The notes under the pieces: model-generated
Database searches by the model: none
What the model saw: the letters and a program-made list of their open reading frames with translations, nothing else
Told to the model about the DNA's origin: nothing
Shown: positions 58,380 to 64,000 of the stretch, in pieces
How positions within the stretch are numbered: the first letter of the stretch is position 1
Layout of the letters: the number at the start of each line of letters is the position of its first letter
Origin: Nemopilema nomurai
Lineage: Eukaryota; Cnidaria; Scyphozoa; Rhizostomeae; Rhizostomatidae
DNA length: 64,000 nt
Assembly: GCA_003864495.1 (NCBI GenBank)
Contig: ML133401.1
Span: 4,021,189 to 4,085,188, forward strand
Direction: 5' to 3'
Program-made: the position numbers and the translations under genes

Positions 58380-59888
58380 ATGGCCCTAGGACAAAATGGC
58401 ACGGCAGTTGATAGTCATAAAAAGGAGAAAGAAATTGTTGAGAACAGTCAAGTTTCTGATGCTATCGAATCGATGACTGTGCATGGATTTCCACGCATCT
58501 TCAGCTCCAATAGATGGCTCACCAAACTCTTTTGGTTTGTCGCTTTTTCCGGAGCGTTAGGCACTTTGATTTGGCTCATATATCTACGAGTGACCGATTA
58601 CAAGAGACATGAGGTGTACGTCAAAGCAGACTCGAAAGTTTTGCAGCCATTGCCTTTTCCTGCAGTCACAATTTGCAATTCTGATCGATTCTCTGGCACT
58701 CCCATCAAGCAATTTTCATTTCAGAACAGAAGCTGTAGTCAGACTACAACAAATCAATCACTGACGCGCGAAGATATCGAGTTCAAAAAAGCATGCAAAA
58801 CGTTCTTGAGTGGATACAAGGATACTTTTAGATTTGGTGGCGAGGATCTACCGGGCTTCCCGGAGCTGTTCACATCGTCAAACGGTATCTACCCATGTTT
58901 TACATTCAACAAAAACGGTCAAGCGAAACAGAATGTATCGGGCGGTGGGAAAGGACTGGACATGATCTTGTTCAACGACCCAAAGGACATCTACGACTCC
59001 GGAGCGATCCGCATGTCACGTTTTGATGACCAGAGGCGTGGCATTCTAATGAACATTCATGATCCAGCAGCGGAGGTGTCATCCGACCAGTCATCCGGAA
59101 TCATTCTTTTACCCGGGCACCTAACTGAAGTTGTCATTAAGAGATCAATAATTTCCAGAAAGAAGAAACCTTTTCCATCCAAATGCCAAACCTCTGAAAC
59201 AAATAAGTACAAACTGATTGGTGGTAGATACACGTTGTCAAATTGCCTTTTCTCCTGTTTTCAAATGAAACTGCGAGAGAGGTGCGGGGACATTATGAAA
59301 GTTAACAAATCAGTTAATCAAATGAAATGCGAGGCTGACATGTATAGGAGGCAGCCAATAGAAGACTGTGAGTGCGAACAGCCCTGTTACGAGGTCACAT
59401 TTCCCCGAGTTGTTTCTGTGAGCGTTTGGCCTCGGAGGTTTCAGCTAGAGTCGATAAGAAAAGAATTCTCCAACTCCAAATACATAACCGGCAACATGAC
59501 GCTTGAATATTTACAAAAACGATTCACGCAAGTGAAACTTTATTACCAAGATTTGATTGAAACACAATTAAGCGAGGAGGAGCTGTACGGAATAACAAAC
59601 TTGCTGAGTGAGATCGGAGGCCTGATGGGGCTTCTGATAGGTTCGTCAGTGATCTCCATCGTAGAAATCACTTGGCTGTCTGGAATCGTCACCAAAAAGG
59701 CTTTTGACAGCATTTGTTCACGCAATAAGCAAGAGCCAGCAGTAGCAAATACTATGAAGAATATTGACATCATTGTTTATAACCGCACTGACAATTTGGT
59801 AAATGCCACTGCAGGACAAGTCGACTATAAGGAGCTGGTCGACTCGCCTGCCCTGGGGTATAGCCGAAAGACTGAGCAGCACGTGTAG
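58380..59888 (+). CDS. DEG/ENaC/ASIC family sodium channel subunit, intronless
   Basis: A 502-residue open frame of full family length with no intron. Family features: a gating His-Gly at residues 35-36; TM1 at about 50-70; FPAVTICN after TM1 (residues 93-100); an extracellular domain with paired cysteines, including C-L-F-S-C, C-E-C and EQPCYEVTF before TM2; and TM2 with G-S-S (residues 421-423), the GxS selectivity position, and conserved Glu after it (SIVE). These channels form trimers conducting mostly sodium; cnidarian members include neuropeptide- and acid-gated ones. Gating ligand unknown here. The ATG is supported because homologous upstream sequence ends there; the decayed copy at 63474 has GTG instead. 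A late AATAAA occurs at 60429-60434. Confidence 0.93.
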   Translation: MALGQNGTAVDSHKKEKEIVENSQVSDAIESMTVHGFPRIFSSNRWLTKLFWFVAFSGALGTLIWLIYLRVTDYKRHEVYVKADSKVLQPLPFPAVTICNSDRFSGTPIKQFSFQNRSCSQTTTNQSLTREDIEFKKACKTFLSGYKDTFRFGGEDLPGFPELFTSSNGIYPCFTFNKNGQAKQNVSGGGKGLDMILFNDPKDIYDSGAIRMSRFDDQRRGILMNIHDPAAEVSSDQSSGIILLPGHLTEVVIKRSIISRKKKPFPSKCQTSETNKYKLIGGRYTLSNCLFSCFQMKLRERCGDIMKVNKSVNQMKCEADMYRRQPIEDCECEQPCYEVTFPRVVSVSVWPRRFQLESIRKEFSNSKYITGNMTLEYLQKRFTQVKLYYQDLIETQLSEEELYGITNLLSEIGGLMGLLIGSSVISIVEITWLSGIVTKKAFDSICSRNKQEPAVANTMKNIDIIVYNRTDNLVNATAGQVDYKELVDSPALGYSRKTEQHV

Positions 59889-61330
59889 ATAGGAGTTTGA
59901 ATCGAAACGCCTCCGTCGTCTCAACTTACATCAAAGCAGAAACATAAGCAAAGGCATTCGATAGTAGGGTCAACATTCGAAGCTGTTGTCGTTAAGATAT
60001 GGTAACTAGGAAATTCCAATTACACTTACTACCGTAAATCAAGGTGTACCTAGTTTAAAAACAAAGATGCAATTATGTCTTTCAAAGTTTCTTCGACAGT
60101 AGACAGTTTGGATTAATCATAGTGCTTTCAGCTTTTCTCTAAATTGCCACAGATATATATGTATTTTACTCACATTACTTGTTAATAGCAAACTATATAT
60201 TAACTCGAAATTGTCATAGTCACCATAAACATTATAGCTGCTAATAGAGAATTCAAAACACGATGTATTCCGACAAAACTCGGCGATCACCTAAAATACC
60301 TGTACAAATGCAGGCTAACTACAGTTGGAACGTAGAAATTCACGACCTAATACATCTTTATTTCTTTTAATATATTAACACTCATAACACGCAGTTAATG
60401 TCTTAAATGACAAGTCCAAAATTTGTATAATAAACACACAAACTGGTCTTCGCAAATTATTTCCCAAATCGATTAAAAACTATTTGCTAACAACGCAAAA
60501 GGTCTAGCCACAACTTAGAGAGAATAAATGTGAAACTTTGGCCCCCTTTGACAATTATTTAGTGCGAGATGGAAAACATTGGAAAGCAGAGGGCCATATT
60601 ATCTTGGACAAAAGGAGCTACTTCAGAAACTATTCAGTTCGAAAAAAGCACAGTTTTGCTTTACGAGAGACCTGGAACAGAGCAAATTAGAATTTTCCAA
60701 CAAAACCATTTCTCTTCTGGCGGAATTAGAAAGAACACCACTGACGTACCTTTTCGCTATTAGCCCCAGCTTCCTTTCAATCTGGGGAAGAAGGCTGGAC
60801 GGCAAAATGTCGCTTAGTTTGGCAGCAGGACAAAATTGCTTGTAGGGGGGAGGGCGATGGATAAACAAGAGTCAAAGAAATTTCGTCAGGGTGCCAACTA
60901 CAATGGCAGTCATAGTACCATCAATACAAGAAACTAATGAAAAGAAAAGGAGTTGGACCGCAACCTTGTCGTGACTCAGGTAATGGCGCCATTCGAATGA
61001 AATTGACGTAAGCAAACAAAAGCAACTGGTGTTTGTTTGAAAGCAACAAAACTACGATAAGAATCGAGAGCGAACGATTGCATAGCAGGTAACTTATTTG
61101 GTCTTCTGGCAAGAACGATGCCTCTTTCTTCATCGCTGATCGTTAAACAGTCAACGCAAAGAGCGTCAATGATATTTGGGCAGAATACAATTCTGCATAC
61201 ACGAATCAACGTCCTAGGGGAATCACCCGGTGCATCCTGAGCAGGTAATCGCTACATACAAGTCACAAAGCCTTTAAACAAGAACGATTGTGCAGGGCTT
61301 GCACATAGGGTGGTACTTGGAAAGACATCT
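59889..61330. other. Intergenic region, DEG/ENaC 3' flank
   Basis: AT-rich sequence with no supported gene. Frames of 64-88 residues near 60569-60868 overlap each other in different phases and show no domain signature. Confidence 0.5.
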
Positions 61331-61468
61331 AAAACGGCTCTTAGAATTAGTCAACCAAAAGTCCTTGGCTCGTACAGTTTATGAATAGATCAGACCCACA
61401 GGATCACAACGTCCGCGCATGTATGGCTTACCAAAAACTCCAAAGAAAAAGTCCCGCTTCGACCTATT

Positions 61469-62896
61469 TTGTCTATGATTGGATCCTCACAACATGAGTT
61501 AGCTAAGTGGCTATCCGAAATTTTGGACCCGGTCTTAAAAATGTTTTCCTCGCGTTGCATCAAAGACTCCTTTACATTTGCCAACTTTGTCCAAAACTTA
61601 GAGCTTGAGCCTGCCAAAACATTTATGTGCTCCTTCGACATCAGCAGTTTGTTTACAAACGTGCCCCTTGACGAGACCATAGGGATTTGCGCTGATGCTT
61701 TGTACCGTGGCGATCTTGATTGCCCACCATTCCCAGAGGAAGTTTTCAAAGAGCTCATGCAAATTGCCACTCGTGGAGTGGAATTTAGTTTCGACAACAT
61801 AATGTATAGACAAATTGATGGAGTAGCAATGGGTAGCCCTTTGGGACCGGCACTAGCTAACATCTTTGTCGGCTTTTATGAAAACAAGCTTTTTGAACAA
61901 ACCAAAGAGCCCGCGGTCTATTTTCGCTATGTTGACGATACGTACGTCATTTTTGATTCGGAGCTGGAGTGTGACTATTTTCATGGAAAACTCAACTCGT
62001 TACATCCAGCACTAAAATTTACTATAGAGAAGGAGCAAAACAACTCCTTGAATTTCCTGGATGTTTCGGTTCAAAAGGAGGGCGATTCCTTTTTCACCAG
62101 TGTCTATAGGAAACCAACATTCACTGGTCAATATATTCGCTGGAATTCCTTTAGCCCTAAAGAACGGAAAATTGGTCTCATCAAAACCTTAGTTCACAGG
62201 GCGCTAATGATTTGCTCCAAAACTAAGCTCACTTCCGAACTTGATACAATAAAACGTATCCTTATTGAAAATGGCTACCCCGACGATATCATCTCGAAGT
62301 GTTTCAAACAAAAAATTGCCAGTTTCATCTCTGACAAGCATTTTGGACCTGAAAAGTGCCCTGTTTATCTCAAATTACCTTGGATTGGTGATGTTTCGCT
62401 AAAATTTGAAAATCAGATAAAAAAGGCCATCAATTTCTGCTATTCAGCTGTGAATCCTCGTGTGGTCTACAGTGCTAAAAACATGTTTCCCTCCACCCAA
62501 AAGGATTGCGTTCCTGCCCACAAAAAAAGTTTAGTCGTTTATGAATTTTGTTGCCGATGTGAAGCTCGGTATGTAGGACGCACTACTCAAAGATTGGAGG
62601 ATAGAATAAAGCAGCATGTTCCCACGAGCATAAGGACCAAAACGTCTGCAGAAAGAGAGCAGCCGCGTCGAAATTGTAAAAGACGCAATGCCCAAATTAA
62701 TTGCGATTCGGCTATAGGACAACATCTTTTAGAGAATCCAGATTGCGCCAAAACATACAGTGACGACAATTTTCGTATAATTGGGCAAGCTAGGTCGTCC
62801 TTTCACCTAGGTGTTTTGGAGTCTGTCTATATTTCAATGGAAAATCCCATTCTTTGTAGACAGAAAGAGTTCGTCTTTTCCCTTGGGCTCTTCTAA
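61469..62896 (+). pseudogene. Penelope RT/GIY-YIG open reading frame, N-terminally broken
   Basis: An uninterrupted 475-codon remnant of the element's polyprotein. It keeps the YVDD active site, the RT thumb and the complete GIY-YIG region including the basic K-rich segment. The N-terminal part of the RT is lost to a frameshift and a stop codon, so a functional product is unlikely unless supplied from another copy. Confidence 0.85.
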
Positions 62897-63023
62897 AGTG
62901 AGGTGTTAAGTAACGCAGATTGGTCAATTACAACCAATCACGCGTTCTGCTTATCACCCTCTAGTGTTTTCGATCCGCATCTGGCTATTTATTCGGTCAG
63001 TTTTTGGTTATCTTCCGACGTTT

Positions 63024-63069
63024 GCATACTCTGAGGAGTGTCGGACGAAAAAAGTACTTTTAAGTATGC
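63024..63069 (+). ncRNA. Candidate type I hammerhead ribozyme in the Penelope 3' region
   Basis: The sequence fits the hammerhead core in order: helix I strand GCATACT (63024-63030), CTGAGGA (CUGANGA box, 63031-63037), short helix II GTGTCGGAC (63038-63046), GAAA (63047-63050), a self-complementary helix III AAAGTACTTT (63051-63060), then T-A (63061-63062) and the second helix I strand AGTATGC (63063-63069), a perfect 7-bp match. Predicted cleavage is after 63062. Hammerheads with minimal helix III are known in Penelope-like elements. Weakness: helix II has only two clear pairs. Confidence 0.6.
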
Positions 63070-63473
63070 GAAAAATAGTTCCGCTTTTTCTAGCAATTGT
63101 GAAGTTTTGTACCACAAAGCACTTGTTCAAAGACATCTATACGGCAAAATTATGTGTTCTTACTCAACAAGCACAAATCAAATATTCATCAACAACAGGT
63201 GTTTGCATACGATGGGTGAAGTAGAAAACAGCGCCATGCGAGACATATTGAGGAAAAGCATTAAATAGCCCCAATCAACAGAAGAACATTCTTGATGGAA
63301 GGCTTCGTGAGGTGTGAAACGAAGCTTTCCGATTCAAGAATACAATGATTCTATTTTAGGAAATTGTTATACGGATGTGAACTGAGATATAAGGCTAAAC
63401 AATCTAGGTCAAGGGGTTTGAACATAGCTTTGCACGCATCTCCTCGAAGTCATCAGTCCCAAACTCAATCAAA

Positions 63474-63815
63474 CGTGGCCCTAGGACAAAATGGTAGATC
63501 AGTCGACAGTAATAAAAGGGAGAACGATATAAGTGGGAGAAGTTCAGTTTCAGATGCTGTAGAATCGATGACTGTGCATTTATTTCCACGCATCTTCAGC
63601 TCCAATAAATGGTCAACAAAGCTAATTTGATTTTTCGCGTTTTCCAGAGAGCTAGGCATTTTGATTTGGCTCATATACCTATGAGTGGTCTACTATAATA
63701 TTCATGAGGTGAACATCAAAACAAAAAAGTACTGTGGTGACTGCAGTTTCCTGCAGTCTTACTTTACAATACTGATCAGGCTAATGAGGCTTTTAATAGG
63801 TTCTTCTGAGTTGCC
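63474..63815 (+). pseudogene. Decayed DEG/ENaC copy with large internal deletion
   Basis: It aligns from the first codon (ATG changed to GTG) through the N-terminus and TM1 of the 58380 gene. It has a stop after STKLI (63628-63630) and others downstream. The FPAVTICNSD equivalent (about 63750-63775) jumps directly to the TM2 filter region (about 63780-63810, LMRLLIGSS equivalent), so nearly the whole extracellular domain is deleted. The gating His-Gly is His-Leu here. The shared 5' flank shows that it arose by DNA duplication, not by retroposition. Confidence 0.85.
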
Positions 63816-64000
63816 AGTTCACTTGCTCCTTATGCAGGTTTATATATCATAAACATTATGAAAAAATGTCTAAACTTCTTACAAAATGGCAAAGATCTTT
63901 CAGGCAAAATGTCAAAGTTTTTCTTGCCATAGGGCCTTTCTCACTCTGCATTCTACATTTGCAGAGCATTGTTTTTTGAAAATAATTTTGTCCCAGCAAA

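Larger units (their letters stand above)
61330..63160 (+). mobile_element. Penelope-like element (RT + GIY-YIG), damaged at the 5' side
   Basis: The main frame (61469-62896, 475 residues) contains reverse-transcriptase motifs: GSPLGPALANIF (about residue 122), YVDD (154-157) and NFLDVSV, then a C-terminal GIY-YIG endonuclease with a CxC and YVGRT (368-372). Coding similarity continues upstream to about 61330 in another frame (RPRMYGLPK), separated by a frameshift near 61440 and preceded by a TAG at 61386. ATG 61469 is therefore not the native start. The 3' flank 62897-63160 is shared with the copy at 13301-13510. RT plus GIY-YIG on one polypeptide identifies Penelope-like elements. Confidence 0.92.

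Noticed and set aside
58380..59888. DEG/ENaC gene as a processed retrocopy
   Set aside because: No poly-A tract or target duplication was seen, and the 5' flank is shared with the second copy, which points to DNA-level duplication of an intronless gene.

Overview
This is a eukaryotic window, almost certainly from an anthozoan cnidarian (a stony coral or close relative). The genes are split by many introns with GT-AG borders, mostly phase 1. They build secreted or membrane proteins from EGF, SEA, TSP1, CUB, FN3, PAN/apple and fibrinogen-like modules. An intronless DEG/ENaC channel, Penelope-like retroelements and several kinds of short DNA transposon lie between them. The species assignment is inference from domain architecture and repeat types. 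No rRNA, tRNA, CRISPR array or bacterial-style operon was seen.

Layout on the + strand. (1) 1-3020: intergenic, with a hAT-type MITE. (2) 3021-8707: gene A, signal peptide, about eight EGF modules, a SEA domain with a cleavage-type motif, one more EGF, a TM helix and a short tail. (3) 8708-13684: intergenic, with Penelope remnants and a short tandem repeat. (4) 13685-40471: gene B, about 24 coding exons and about 2,020 residues. It has a signal peptide, a large unrecognised domain, TSP1 and CUB modules, more TSP1, three FN3 and then a complete ionotropic-glutamate-receptor-like channel: S1 lobe, M1, pore with a TVGYGD potassium filter, M2, S2 lobe, last TM, and a coiled-coil tail ending in a PDZ-type motif. 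Two of its introns hold very large minisatellites (30-bp unit, 4.2 kb; 32-bp unit, 2.9 kb), both with higher-order periodicity. (5) 40472-44115: intergenic, with a decayed LINE. (6) 44116-51773: gene C, TATA promoter, non-coding first exon, PAN/apple, tandemly duplicated EGF exons and a fibrinogen-like C-terminus. A PIF/Harbinger MITE sits inside it, and the matching empty site is also present. (7) 52337-52866: a second Harbinger-type MITE. (8) 54437-55274: a broken GPCR-like sequence. (9) 55481-55980: a 26-bp satellite. (10) 58380-59888: an intact intronless DEG/ENaC gene. (11) 61330-63160: a damaged Penelope-like element with RT and GIY-YIG domains, followed by a candidate hammerhead ribozyme. 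(12) 63474-63815: a decayed, internally deleted DEG/ENaC copy.

The strongest candidate for an undescribed system is gene B. It joins an adhesion or matrix-type ectodomain to a ligand-gated-channel core carrying a potassium selectivity filter. The splice phases are compatible across all 24 proposed exons, which supports a single reading frame from signal peptide to stop. Two exon borders (the exon 17/18 junction and the start of exon 22) remain ambiguous and need cDNA.
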